64,000 nt of DNA. Origin: Azospirillum brasilense. GTDB lineage: Bacteria > Pseudomonadota > Alphaproteobacteria > Azospirillales > Azospirillaceae. Below are positions 26,961 through 35,893 of the stretch, one piece after another; position 1 is the stretch's first letter; each line of letters starts with the position of its first letter. The translations under genes and the position numbers were made by a program. The DNA is taken from assembly GCF_022023855.1 (NCBI RefSeq), contig NZ_CP059451.1, positions 744,001 to 808,000 on the forward strand. The letters are read 5' to 3'. The notes below the pieces were generated by a model. It saw nothing but the letters and a program-made list of their open reading frames with translations, ran no database searches and had not been told where the DNA came from.

Positions 26961-26977
26961 ACTACTGTGTAAGTATG
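26961..26977. promoter_or_regulatory. Candidate operator ACTA-N9-TATG (site 4, degenerate)
   Basis: ACTACTGTGTAAGTATG closely resembles site 1 (ACTACTTGTTAAGTAGG), matching 14 of 17 bases. It lies about 110 bp upstream of the FAD-protein gene in an AT-rich leader. A second palindrome with arms GCATA and TATGC (26936-26951) is just upstream. Confidence 0.4.
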
Positions 26978-27087
26978 TTTATTGTAACATAAAGCGAAAC
27001 AGAGACGTGAAATATCGGTTTCGGACCCGCCGCGGACGCTCAGCCCGCCGCTTCGTCCGCACGACCGATCAGCCCCGGAGGTTTCCG

Positions 27088-28734
27088 ATGGCCAACGCGC
27101 CCGGCGCTCCCGCCAACCCATCCGCTTCATCTCTTGAGTTCGACGCCCACCTTGAGGCCGACGTCCTCGTTCTGGGCGGCGGCCCCGCCGGCACCTGGGC
27201 GGCTATCGCCGCCGCAACCGCCGGTGCCCGCACCATCCTGGCCGACAAGGGCTTCTGCGGCACGTCCGGCGCCACCGCCGCGTCGGGAACCACGCTGTGG
27301 TACGTCGACCCCGACCCGGCCAAGCGCGCGGCGGCCAAGGCGGCGCGCGAGGGGCTCGGCGGTCATCTGGCCGATCACGGCTGGATGGACCGCGTGCTCG
27401 ACCGCACCCACGCGGCGGTCGGGCAGCTTGCCGACTGGGGCTATCCCTTTCCGCGCGACGCCGACGGGCGGGACCACCGCGTGTCGGTGCAGGGGCCGGA
27501 ATACATGCGGCTGATGCGCCGCCGGGTGAAACAGGCCGGCGTGACCATCCTCGACCATTGCCCGGCGCTGGAACTGCTGGTCGATGACGGCGGCGCCGTG
27601 GCCGGCGCGGCCGGTGTGCGGCGGCAGAAGGGCGGACGCTGGGCCGTTCGGGCGAAGGCGGTGGTCATCGCCACCGGCGGCTGCGCCTTCCTCAGCAAGG
27701 CGCTCGGCTGCAACGTGCTGACCGGCGACGGGCTGCTGATGGCGGCGGAGGCCGGGGCCGACCTGTCGGGGATGGAATTCTCCAACGCCTACGCCATCGC
27801 CCCGGCCTTCGGGTCGGTGACCAAGACCTTGCTCTATCAGTGGGCCAGCTTCACGCGGGCGGACGGCGAGGTCATTCCGGGCGCCGCCTCCAAGGGGGGG
27901 CGTTCGGTCATCGCGCGGGTCCTGGCGACCGAGCCGGTCTACGCCCGCCTCGACCGGGCCGAACCGGAGCTGTGGGCGGCGATGCGCCACGCCCAGCCGA
28001 ACTTCTTCCTGCCCTTCGACCGCGTCGGCATCGACCCCTTCACCCAGCGCTTCCCGGTGACCTTGCGGCTGGAGGGCACGGTGCGCGGCACCGGCGGCCT
28101 GCGGCTGGTGAACGAGACCTGCGCCACCGCCGTGCCCGGCCTGTTCGCCGCGGGGGACGCCGCGACGCGCGAGCCGATCTGCGGCGGCTTCACCGGCGGC
28201 GGCAGCCACAACGCGGCTTGGGCGATGTCGAGCGGCCATTGGGCCGGGCAGGGGGCCGCCGACCATGCCCGCGCCCTGGGGAATGGGGCTCGCACGCTGC
28301 GGCGGGCCGGTGGCGCCGGGCTGCGCGAGGGGCGGGGCGGGGCGATCGACGCCGCGGCGCTGACCCGCGCCGTCCAGGCCGAGGTGTTCCCCTACCACAT
28401 CAACTATTTCCGCACGGAGGAGGGGCTGACCGGCGCGCTCGCCCGGCTGGACCGGCTGTGGAGCGACGCGGCCGGAGCCGCGCCATCCTCGGCCGACGAC
28501 TCCCTGCGCGTGCGGGAGGCCGCGGCGATGCTGGCGACGGCCCGCTGGATGTACCGCTCGGCGCTGGGGCGCACGGAATCGCGCGGCATGCACCGCCGCC
28601 TCGACCATGCCGCCCTCGATCCGGCGCAGCGCCATCTGCTGACGGTCGGGGGGCTGGACGAGGTCCACGTCTCCGCCCGTCCGGCGCCGCTCCATCCAGA
28701 TCCGGTTGGGGCGAAGCGGGAGCTGGCCGCATGA
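27088..28734 (+). CDS. FAD-dependent oxidoreductase, AprA/fumarate-reductase flavoprotein-like
   Basis: A 548-aa cytoplasmic flavoprotein with the dinucleotide motif GGGPAGTWAAIAAATAG near residue 31 and a second FAD segment late (TAVPGLFAAGDAATREPICGG). Fold and length match the alpha subunit of APS reductase and related succinate/fumarate-type flavoproteins. ATG 27088 follows CGGAGG; the frame extends upstream across the promoter region and should be ignored. It overlaps by four bases the ferredoxin gene, so the two form an AprA/AprB-like pair. The operon continues with an Ssu-type importer. It is therefore probably an organosulfur oxidoreductase, not the dissimilatory APS enzyme. Confidence 0.82.
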   Translation: MANAPGAPANPSASSLEFDAHLEADVLVLGGGPAGTWAAIAAATAGARTILADKGFCGTSGATAASGTTLWYVDPDPAKRAAAKAAREGLGGHLADHGWMDRVLDRTHAAVGQLADWGYPFPRDADGRDHRVSVQGPEYMRLMRRRVKQAGVTILDHCPALELLVDDGGAVAGAAGVRRQKGGRWAVRAKAVVIATGGCAFLSKALGCNVLTGDGLLMAAEAGADLSGMEFSNAYAIAPAFGSVTKTLLYQWASFTRADGEVIPGAASKGGRSVIARVLATEPVYARLDRAEPELWAAMRHAQPNFFLPFDRVGIDPFTQRFPVTLRLEGTVRGTGGLRLVNETCATAVPGLFAAGDAATREPICGGFTGGGSHNAAWAMSSGHWAGQGAADHARALGNGARTLRRAGGAGLREGRGGAIDAAALTRAVQAEVFPYHINYFRTEEGLTGALARLDRLWSDAAGAAPSSADDSLRVREAAAMLATARWMYRSALGRTESRGMHRRLDHAALDPAQRHLLTVGGLDEVHVSARPAPLHPDPVGAKRELAA

Positions 28735-29072
28735 TCGAGCTGATCAGTCCGACCCGCTGCACCGGCTGCAACATCTGCGTGTCCATCTGCCCGATGGACG
28801 TGTTCCAGGCAGCCGGCGGGGGGCGCTCCGATGGAGCGGCCCCCGCCATTGCCCGGCAATCCGATTGCCAGACCTGCTTCCTGTGCGAAGCCCATTGCCC
28901 CGACGATGCCCTCTATGTCGCCCCCGACGCCGAGACGGTGACGGGGATCGCCGAAGAGACGGTGGTCGCCGCCGGCCTCTTCGGCAGCTACCGCCGCGTC
29001 ATCGGCTGGAGCAACGGCCATCGCGACAACCGTTCCGCCGACCAGACCTTCCGGCTGCTGGCGCCCCATTGA
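28731..29072 (+). CDS. Ferredoxin-like protein with two 4Fe-4S clusters (AprB-like)
   Basis: A 113-aa iron-sulfur protein with two cluster motifs, CTGCNICVSICP (N-terminal) and CQTCFLCEAHCP (middle), and a basic/aromatic tail (YRRVIGWSNGH). The ATG overlaps the flavoprotein stop (ATGA). The pairing copies the flavin-ferredoxin arrangement of APS reductase, so it probably relays electrons to or from the flavoprotein's FAD. Confidence 0.88.
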   Translation: MIELISPTRCTGCNICVSICPMDVFQAAGGGRSDGAAPAIARQSDCQTCFLCEAHCPDDALYVAPDAETVTGIAEETVVAAGLFGSYRRVIGWSNGHRDNRSADQTFRLLAPH

Positions 29073-29106
29073 GCGCCCGGCCGCACCCGACAGGAGCTTT
29101 CAGATC

Positions 29107-30168
29107 ATGACTGTGTTCGATCCATCCGCTGTACGCCTCAGCCGTCGCCGCCTGCTGGCGGGCGCGGCGGTGACCGCCGGCGCCGTGACTGCCGGCGCAT
29201 TCGCCGCCGCACCGCTGTGGGCCGGCCCCGCGCGCGCAGCGGCGGCCAAGGCGACGCTGGCCTACGGCAGCACCGGCTACACCTGGGCGGTGCCCTTCGT
29301 CGCCGAGGCCGCCGGCACCTGGGCCGAGGCTGGCTTCGACATCAACACCATGGAGTTCGAGAGCGGGCGCGATTCGATGCAGGCGCTGCTCGCCGGCTCC
29401 GCCGATTTCTCCGCCTCGACCGACACGCCGGTGGTGTTCGCGGTGCTGCAGGGGCTGCGCCCGCTGATCCTGGTGAATTACAGCCGCTATTCGCGCGACA
29501 TGAAGATCGTCGTGCGCAAGGACGCCGGCATCGATCCGGCCAAGCCGGCCAGCCTGAAGGGCCGCCGGATCGCCACCCGCGTCGGCACGTCCGGGCAGTA
29601 CATGCTGGCGAAGTATCTGGAGTTCGCCGGGCTGGCGCAGAGCGATGTCGAGGTCGTCGACCTCACCCCGAACAACATGACCTCCGCCCTGGTGCGCGGC
29701 GACATCGACGGCTTCGCCTGGAGCAGCCAGTCCGCCGTGGTGGCGGAGCGCCAGTCGGGCGGCAAGACCGCGGTGATGACCCAGGACGGGCTGGAGAGGT
29801 TCTTCCAGAGCCATCAGCTCCTGCTGACCACGGAGAAGGTGGTGAAGGAGAAGCCGGAGCTGGTCGCCGGCGCCATCAAGGCGCTGCAGGCGGCGGAACG
29901 GCGGATTCACGCCGACGGCGGCTGGGCCGACCTGATCGCGCGGCGCATCCACACCCCGTCCAAGGAGATCCTGGAGGCGACGTCCGAATTCACCTTCAAG
30001 ATCGCCTTCGACGACCGCTTCCTCGACGATCTGGTGGCGGAAGCGGAATGGGCCATCGCCGCCGGCCTCGCCAAGCGCCCGGCCGGCGACCTGCGCGCCC
30101 TGTTCCGCGGCCTGATCGTCGACTCGCCGCTGAAGGCGGTGGCGCCCGACCGGGTCACCCTCACATGA
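29107..30168 (+). CDS. Sulfonate/nitrate-type ABC transporter substrate-binding protein
   Basis: A 353-aa periplasmic protein with a Tat signal (LSRRRLLAGAAVTAGAV, cleavage near GPARAAAAK). The SsuA-like core includes FSASTDTPVVFAVLQG, LKGRRIATRVGTSGQYML and ALVRGDIDGFAWSSQ. It supplies substrate to the following ATPase and permease and probably to the upstream flavoprotein pair. Confidence 0.87.
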   Translation: MTVFDPSAVRLSRRRLLAGAAVTAGAVTAGAFAAAPLWAGPARAAAAKATLAYGSTGYTWAVPFVAEAAGTWAEAGFDINTMEFESGRDSMQALLAGSADFSASTDTPVVFAVLQGLRPLILVNYSRYSRDMKIVVRKDAGIDPAKPASLKGRRIATRVGTSGQYMLAKYLEFAGLAQSDVEVVDLTPNNMTSALVRGDIDGFAWSSQSAVVAERQSGGKTAVMTQDGLERFFQSHQLLLTTEKVVKEKPELVAGAIKALQAAERRIHADGGWADLIARRIHTPSKEILEATSEFTFKIAFDDRFLDDLVAEAEWAIAAGLAKRPAGDLRALFRGLIVDSPLKAVAPDRVTLT

Positions 30169-30962
30169 GCGGGCCGCTGATCGCTTTCGACCGCGTGTCG
30201 CAGATCTACGCGGCCCGCGACGGGTCGCCGGTCTGGGCGCTGCGCGACGTGTCGCTGACGGTGGAGGCCGGCGAGTTCGTCTGCCTGATCGGCCCGTCCG
30301 GCTGCGGCAAGTCTACGCTGATCCACCTGCTCGCCGGTTTCCTGACGCCGACTTCGGGGGACGTGCGCTTCCGCGGCCGGCCGCTGGCCGGGCCGGGGCC
30401 GGAGCGCGGCGTGGTGTTCCAGGAATACGCCCTGTTCGCCTGGATGACCGCACGGCAGAACGTCGAGTTCGGCCTGCGCATGCAGCGCGTCTCCGCCCCC
30501 ATCCGGCGCCGCCGGGCGCTGGAGGCGCTGGACCGGGTCGGGCTGCGCCACGCCGCCGACCGCTACCCGCACGAGCTGTCGGGCGGCATGCGCCAGCGCG
30601 TCGCCGTCGCCCGCGCCCTGGTGGTGGAGCCGGAGGTGGTGCTGATGGACGAGCCCTTCGCCGCCGTCGACGCCATGACCCGCACCACCCTGCAGGAGGA
30701 CCTGCTGCGGCTGTGGCGGGAAACCGGGGTGTCGGTCCTGTTCGTCACCCACAACATCGACGAGGCGGTCTTCCTCGCCCAGCGGGTGGTGGTGATGGGG
30801 GCCGGGCCGGGCGTCATCCGCGAGGATCTGACGGTCGATCTGCCCTATCCGCGCGACCGCGGGTCGGCGGACTTCGGCCGGGAATACGCCCGCATCGCCG
30901 CGGCGCTGGCCCGCGGCAGCCGGAAAGCCGGCGAGACCGACGGCGAACGGAGGGCCGCGTGA
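30165..30962 (+). CDS. Sulfonate-type ABC transporter ATP-binding protein
   Basis: A 265-aa ATPase with Walker A GPSGCGKST, Q-loop VVFQEYALFAWMTARQN, signature ELSGGMRQRVAVARAL and Walker B VVLMDEPFAAVDAMTR. The ATG overlaps the binding-protein stop (ATGA). Ssu/Tau subfamily by motif style. Confidence 0.92.
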   Translation: MSGPLIAFDRVSQIYAARDGSPVWALRDVSLTVEAGEFVCLIGPSGCGKSTLIHLLAGFLTPTSGDVRFRGRPLAGPGPERGVVFQEYALFAWMTARQNVEFGLRMQRVSAPIRRRRALEALDRVGLRHAADRYPHELSGGMRQRVAVARALVVEPEVVLMDEPFAAVDAMTRTTLQEDLLRLWRETGVSVLFVTHNIDEAVFLAQRVVVMGAGPGVIREDLTVDLPYPRDRGSADFGREYARIAAALARGSRKAGETDGERRAA

Positions 30963-31852
30963 CCGCGACGACGGAAGGCATGATCGGCAATCGCCGCGCC
31001 ACCCCCCGGGGCTCGGTAGCGGAGACGCCGTCCGACGGCGCCGCCTTCGCCGAAGAGTTCCGCCGTGCCCACCGCCGCGGCCGGCGTCGGGCGGCGTGGC
31101 TGCGCGCCCTGCTGAACGTGACGGGCATCCTGCTGTTCCTGGCGGTCTGGGAGGCGGTGCCGCGGCTCGGCACCTGGGTCAACCCGGTGCTGCTGCCGCC
31201 GCCGTCGGTGGTGTTCGACACCTTCGTCCCGATGCTGCTGTCCGGCGAGATTCCGGCCAACATCCTGGTCAGCCTGCGCCGGGCGGCGCTCGGCTTCGCC
31301 ATCGCGACGGCGACCGGCGTGACCGCCGGGCTGCTGACCGCGCGCATCGGCCTGCTGCACCATGTCAGCGAGCCGATCCTGCACGGATTCCGCTCCGTCC
31401 CCTCCATCGCGCTGGTGCCGCTGTCGGTGCTGTGGTTCGGCATCGGGGAGGGGTCGAAGGTGGCGCTGGTCGCCTGGGGCAGCTTCTTCCCGATCTGGAT
31501 CACCACCTTCATCGGCGTGCGCGATGTGCCGGCGGCCTATCTGCGCTCCGCCGCCTGTCTGGGGGCGGGACGGCTGGCGACGCTGCTGCTGGTGGTGTTG
31601 CCGGCGGCGCTGCCGATGATCCTGGCCGGCTTGCGCCAGGGCATTGCCGTCTCGCTGATCCTGCTGGTCGCCGCCGAGCTGTCGGGCGCGCGGGAGGGCA
31701 TCGCCTACATGATGTCCACCGGCCACCAGATGTTCCGCGTCGACATCATGCTGATCGGGCTGGTGCTGCTCGGCACCTTCGGCTTCATCGCCGACCGCCT
31801 GTTCGTGGCGCTGATCCGCCGCCTGTTCCCCTGGTACACCACCGCCTCCTGA
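30959..31852 (+). CDS. Sulfonate-type ABC transporter permease
   Basis: A 297-aa permease with an unusually long, charged N-terminal tail (about 50 residues, FRRAHRRGRRRAAWL) before the first membrane segment. Core motifs include LLPPPSVVFDTFVPM, GFRSVPSIALVPLSVLWFG, the EAA loop around RSAACLGAGRLATLL and LILLVAAELSGAREGIAYM. The likely start is GTG 30959, overlapping the ATPase stop (GTGA); an ATG seven codons later is an alternative. Confidence 0.9.
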   Translation: MTATTEGMIGNRRATPRGSVAETPSDGAAFAEEFRRAHRRGRRRAAWLRALLNVTGILLFLAVWEAVPRLGTWVNPVLLPPPSVVFDTFVPMLLSGEIPANILVSLRRAALGFAIATATGVTAGLLTARIGLLHHVSEPILHGFRSVPSIALVPLSVLWFGIGEGSKVALVAWGSFFPIWITTFIGVRDVPAAYLRSAACLGAGRLATLLLVVLPAALPMILAGLRQGIAVSLILLVAAELSGAREGIAYMMSTGHQMFRVDIMLIGLVLLGTFGFIADRLFVALIRRLFPWYTTAS

Positions 31853-31861
31853 GGGCTGCCG

Positions 31862-33529
31862 ATGAGCGAACCGACCCTGATCCTGCGCAACGCGCGGACC
31901 ATCACCTTCGATCCGGCAAGGCCGCGCGCCAGCGCGGTGGCGCTGGCCGGCGACCGCATCCTCGCCGTCGGCGGGGAGGAGGTGGCCGGGCTCGCCACCG
32001 CATCGACCGAGGTGATCGACCTCGGCGGGGCGACGCTGATCCCCGGCTTCAACGACGCCCACGCCCATATGGAGCGTGAGGGGCTGAAGCGCCTGCGCCC
32101 CTCGCTGGCCGGCGCGTGCAGCGTTGGCGACATCCTGGAGCGGGTGCGGGCGGCGGCGGCGGAGACGCCGCCCGGCCAGTGGATCGTCACCATGCCGATC
32201 GGCACGCCGCCCTTCTTCTTCGACGGTGCCGCCAGCCTTGCGGAAGGGCGGCCGCCGGACCGGCACGAGCTGGACCGCGCCGCGCCGGATCATCCCGTCT
32301 ACATCCCCGGCCTGTTCGGCAACTGGGGCAAGCCGCCGGGGCACAGCGTCCTGAACAGCCGGGCGCTGGCGCTGAACGGCATCACCGCGGCGACCGTACC
32401 GACCTGTTCCGGCGTCGAGATCCTGAAGGACGCCGACGGCGAGCCGACCGGAGTCATCGTCGAGCGCAACAGCCGCCCGACCGTCGAGTTCGACCTGCTG
32501 CCGGCCGTTCCCCGCTTCGGCTTCGCCGAACGGCTGGAAGGGGTGCGGCGGTCGCAGCGGCTCTACAACGCCCAAGGCACCACCAGCGTTTACGAGGGGC
32601 ACGGCTCGGCGCCGCAGACCATCTCGGTCTACCGCCGCCTGTGGGAGCTGGGGGAGCTGACGGTGCGGGTCGGGCTGGTGGTCAGCCCAAGCTGGGCCGA
32701 CATCGCCGAGGCGCGGCGCGCCATGCGCGACTGGCTGGCCCACGCCCGCGGCGCCGGGCTGGGCGATCCCTGGCTGAGGCTGTCGGGTGTCCACATCGCC
32801 TATGGCGGCGATCCGGCGGTGGCCTGCTGCGCCCGCGCCAACCTGCCCGACACCGGCTGGTCGGGCTTCGTCGAACAGGCGCTGACACCGGCCGACTTCC
32901 GCGAGGCCTGCCTCCTGGCCGCCGAGCACGACCTGCGCCTGCACACCATCGTCAGCGACAAGCTGCACGAGGTGGTGCCGGTGCTCGAAGCGGTGAACGA
33001 ACGCCACAGGCTGTCCGGGCGGCGTTGGGTGATCGAGCACATCGGCCGCGCCCGGCTGGCCGACCTGGAGGCGCTGAAGCGGCTCGACGTGCTGGTGACG
33101 ACGATCCCGACTTATTTCCTGTGGAAGGGCGGGGCCGCCTATCTGGACGAGCCGGACGGTGGCGATCTGGTGGTGCCGCACGCCCATCTGCTGCGGCTGG
33201 GCATCCCGACCGCCATCGCCACCGACAACATCCCGTACGACCCCTTCTTCACCCTGTGGACGGTCTGCAACCGGCGCGAACGGACCAGCGGCCGGGTGAT
33301 CGGTCCCGACCAGCGGCTGGACGCCAAGACGGCCCTGCGCCTGTTCACCGTGGCGGGCGCCGCCCTGACCTTCGACGAGGGTTGGAAGGGGCCGCTGCGC
33401 GCCGGCTTCGCCGCCGACCTCGCCGTGCTGTCGGAGGACCCCACCGCCATCGACCCGGACCGGCTGCGCGACCTGCGCTGCCGCCTGACCATCGCCGGCG
33501 GGCGGATCGTCCATCGCGAGGGGGTATGA
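31862..33529 (+). CDS. Amidohydrolase, YtcJ-like (amidohydrolase 3 family)
   Basis: A 555-aa metal-dependent hydrolase. The N-terminal composite domain (LILRNARTITFDP) is followed by the metal motif DAHAHME after GGATLIPGFN, a middle VIEHIGRARL and a C-terminal TDNIPYDPFF, ending with LRAGFAADLAVLSEDP. It is co-transcribed 9 bp after the permease gene and may cleave an amide or imide bond in the imported sulfur compound. Exact substrate unknown; family activities are diverse. Confidence 0.85.
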   Translation: MSEPTLILRNARTITFDPARPRASAVALAGDRILAVGGEEVAGLATASTEVIDLGGATLIPGFNDAHAHMEREGLKRLRPSLAGACSVGDILERVRAAAAETPPGQWIVTMPIGTPPFFFDGAASLAEGRPPDRHELDRAAPDHPVYIPGLFGNWGKPPGHSVLNSRALALNGITAATVPTCSGVEILKDADGEPTGVIVERNSRPTVEFDLLPAVPRFGFAERLEGVRRSQRLYNAQGTTSVYEGHGSAPQTISVYRRLWELGELTVRVGLVVSPSWADIAEARRAMRDWLAHARGAGLGDPWLRLSGVHIAYGGDPAVACCARANLPDTGWSGFVEQALTPADFREACLLAAEHDLRLHTIVSDKLHEVVPVLEAVNERHRLSGRRWVIEHIGRARLADLEALKRLDVLVTTIPTYFLWKGGAAYLDEPDGGDLVVPHAHLLRLGIPTAIATDNIPYDPFFTLWTVCNRRERTSGRVIGPDQRLDAKTALRLFTVAGAALTFDEGWKGPLRAGFAADLAVLSEDPTAIDPDRLRDLRCRLTIAGGRIVHREGV

Positions 33530-34998
33530 GCGGGCCGGAACCCTTGCGGATCGTCATCGTCGGTGCCGGCGTCTCGGGCAGCGGCGTGGCGGCCGGGCTG
33601 GTGCGCGCGGGTGCCGCGGGCGGCTTTTCCGCCGTGGTGGACCTTGTGGACCCGCGGCCGTCGCTCGGCGCCGGCCTGACCTACGCCCCCGGCGGGGACC
33701 CGCGCCACCGGGTGAACGTGCCCTCCGTGCGCATGGTGGCGGCGACCGGCCGGACAGGGGAGGAGGGCGCGGAGGAGGATTTCCATCGCTGGTGCCTGGA
33801 GCGCGGCGTGCTGGAGGCCGATCCGGCGGGCTGGTCGGAGGGGCTTCACTACCCCGCGCGGTCGGAATTCGGGCGCTACCTCGACGAACGGCTGCGGTCG
33901 CTGTTCGCCGCACCCGGATCGGTGCGGGTGACCCACCGCCGCGACCGGGCGGTCGCCGCCCATCGCCGTGGGACGTCCCACGGAACGGGGTTCGTGGTGG
34001 AGATGGCCGGCGGCACGGCGACGGAGGCCGACGCGCTCGTCCTGTGCACCGGAAACCCGCCCCCCGAACTGCCGGGCGTGCTGGCGGCGCTGGGCGGACA
34101 CCCGCGGGTCATCGCCGATCCCTGGGCGCCGGGCGCCCTCGACGGCGTTGCGCGGGACGACCGGGTGCTCATCGTCGGCACCGGCCTGACCATGGGGGAC
34201 GTGGTGGCGACGCTGCTCGGCCGCGGCCATCGCAGACCGCTGACCGCCCTGTCGCGCCACGGGCTGGTACCGCGCCCGCGCCCGGCCCAGGCCACGTCCT
34301 GGACCGACTTCACCGCCGATCCGCCCACCCGCGTCCGCGACCTGCTGCTGCGCGTGCGCGCCGCGGTCGCCGCCGCCCAGCGGGCGGGGCGGCCCTGGAC
34401 CGACGTGCTGGAAAGCGTGCGTCTCCAGAACGGAGTCCTGTGGTCCGCTCTGCCGCTCGACGAGCGGCGGCGCTTCCAGCGCCATCTTTGGGTCTGGTGG
34501 GACGTTCACCGCTTCCAGGCGGCCCCGCAGGTCGCCCGTCTGGTGGAGGAAGCGCAGGCGGCTGGGCGCCTCGCCGTGCTGGCCGGCCGGCTGGTCGCGG
34601 CGAGCGCCGGGGAAGACGCCTCGGGTGGCGACGGGTTGTGGGTCGTCCACCGGCCGCGCGGCGGGGATGGTCTGGTCGGGCGGAGCTACGATGCCCTGGT
34701 GAATTGCACCGGTGCCGGGCACGGCGCCTCCTTCGGCCGCAACGCGCTGCTGGCCAGCTTGGCCGCCCAGGGACTGATCCGGCCGGACCGGCTCGGTTCG
34801 GGTGTCGAGGTCGATGAGCGCGGCCGGGCGCTCGACGCCGGTGGCCGACCGGTTCCCGGCCTGTTCGTCGTCGGGCCGCCGACCCGCGGCAGCCTTGGCG
34901 AGGTGGTCGGCGCGTCGGAAATTGTTCCTCATGCGCTGACCGTCGCCGAGGCTCTGACGGGGCTGCGCCACGGCCGCGACCAGCCTCCGCCCGAATAG
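33526..34998 (+). CDS. FAD/NAD(P)-binding protein (YdhS-like, FAD-NAD(P)-binding family)
   Basis: A 490-aa flavoprotein with an N-terminal Rossmann motif IVGAGVSGSGVAAGLVRAG, DPRPSLGAGLTYAPGG, an NAD(P)-motif VLIVGTGLTMGDVVATLLG and a C-terminal FVVGPPTRGSLGE. Such proteins are uncharacterised relatives of YdhS, with features of flavin-dependent amine or sulfur oxidoreductases. The ATG overlaps the amidohydrolase stop (ATGA). Last gene of the seven-gene operon, ending 5 bp from the convergent cysE. Confidence 0.85.
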   Translation: MSGPEPLRIVIVGAGVSGSGVAAGLVRAGAAGGFSAVVDLVDPRPSLGAGLTYAPGGDPRHRVNVPSVRMVAATGRTGEEGAEEDFHRWCLERGVLEADPAGWSEGLHYPARSEFGRYLDERLRSLFAAPGSVRVTHRRDRAVAAHRRGTSHGTGFVVEMAGGTATEADALVLCTGNPPPELPGVLAALGGHPRVIADPWAPGALDGVARDDRVLIVGTGLTMGDVVATLLGRGHRRPLTALSRHGLVPRPRPAQATSWTDFTADPPTRVRDLLLRVRAAVAAAQRAGRPWTDVLESVRLQNGVLWSALPLDERRRFQRHLWVWWDVHRFQAAPQVARLVEEAQAAGRLAVLAGRLVAASAGEDASGGDGLWVVHRPRGGDGLVGRSYDALVNCTGAGHGASFGRNALLASLAAQGLIRPDRLGSGVEVDERGRALDAGGRPVPGLFVVGPPTRGSLGEVVGASEIVPHALTVAEALTGLRHGRDQPPPE

Positions 34999-35003
34999 CC
35001 CCG

Positions 35004-35876
35004 TCAGATCGTGTATTCGGGTTCGGGCAGGCTCATGTCCATTTCCACCGCCGGGGCCTGACCGGAGGTGGACCAGCCGACGACGCGGGCGGGAACGCCG
35101 GCCACCGTGGCGCTGGGCGGCACCGGTTTCAGAACGACGCTGCCGGCGCCGACCTTGGCGTGGCGCCCCACCTCGATGTTGCCCAGCACCTTGGCCCCGG
35201 CGGCCAGAAGCACGCCGTCGCGCACCTTCGGATGGCGGTCGCCATGCTCCTTGCCGGTGCCGCCCAGCGTGACGCCCTGGAGGATCGACACGTCGTCGCC
35301 GACCACGGCGGTCTCGCCGATCACCACACCCGTCCCATGGTCGATCAGCACGCCGCGCCCGATGGAGACGGCGGGATGGATGTCCACCGCGAACACCTCC
35401 GACACCCGGCTTTGCAGGAAATGGGCGAGGTCGCGGCGCCCCTACGCCCACAGCCAGTGGGCGGCGCGGTGCCATTGCAGCGCGTGGAATCCCTTGAAGT
35501 AGAGGAAGGGCGTCAGAAGGCCGTCCGCGGCCGGATCGCGGGTCACGATGGCCGTCAGGTCGGCAACCGCCGCCGCGACGATGCCGGGATCGCCGGCATG
35601 GGCCTGCTCGGTGATGTCGGCCAGACGCTCGGCCGGGATGTACCAGTCGCCCAGCTTGCGCGCCAGATGCCCGCCGAGCGCGGAGGCGAAGCCGTCGTGC
35701 GACAGCACGGCGATGTGGATGAAGCTGCGCAGCAGCGGATCGCCGTCCGCCGCGGCCTCCGCCTCGGCGCGCAGACGCGCCCACAGGGCCGCCCGTTCCC
35801 GGTCGGCGTCGGTCTCGAATCCAGCGTGGTTGGCGGGGGCCTGGGCGAAGCGGGCGGGGGTGACGATGCGGCCCAT
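35004..35876 (-). pseudogene. cysE: Serine O-acetyltransferase with in-frame amber codon at 35442-35444
   Basis: The N-terminal helical domain (MGRIVTPARFAQAPANHAGF to FKGFHALQWHRAAHWLWA) runs from ATG 35876 to a TAG. The same frame then continues GRRDLAHFLQSRVSEV and the left-handed beta-helix catalytic domain (VDIHPAVSIGRGVLIDHGTG, VTLGGTGKEHGDRHPKV, GAGSVVLKPVPPSATVAGVP). One C-to-T change of a CAG codon (GCG CAG in relatives of this segment) explains the stop. Without it the protein has about 290 aa, normal for CysE. CysE makes O-acetylserine for cysteine synthesis. It is the last gene of the encapsulin operon, where cysE is a known companion. A GTG at 35405 could in principle restart translation of the catalytic domain. 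Confidence 0.88.
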
Positions 35877-35893
35877 GGGGCGTTTCCTTCCGG

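Noticed and set aside
27088..29072. True dissimilatory APS reductase (aprAB)
   Set aside because: The flavoprotein and ferredoxin resemble AprAB in architecture only; the flavoprotein is shorter than AprA, there is no sat or dsr gene, and it is tied to an organosulfonate-type importer.
30845..33514. An 889-codon minus-strand frame opposite the permease and amidohydrolase genes
   Set aside because: Antisense shadow with Gln/His/Arg-rich low-complexity translation.
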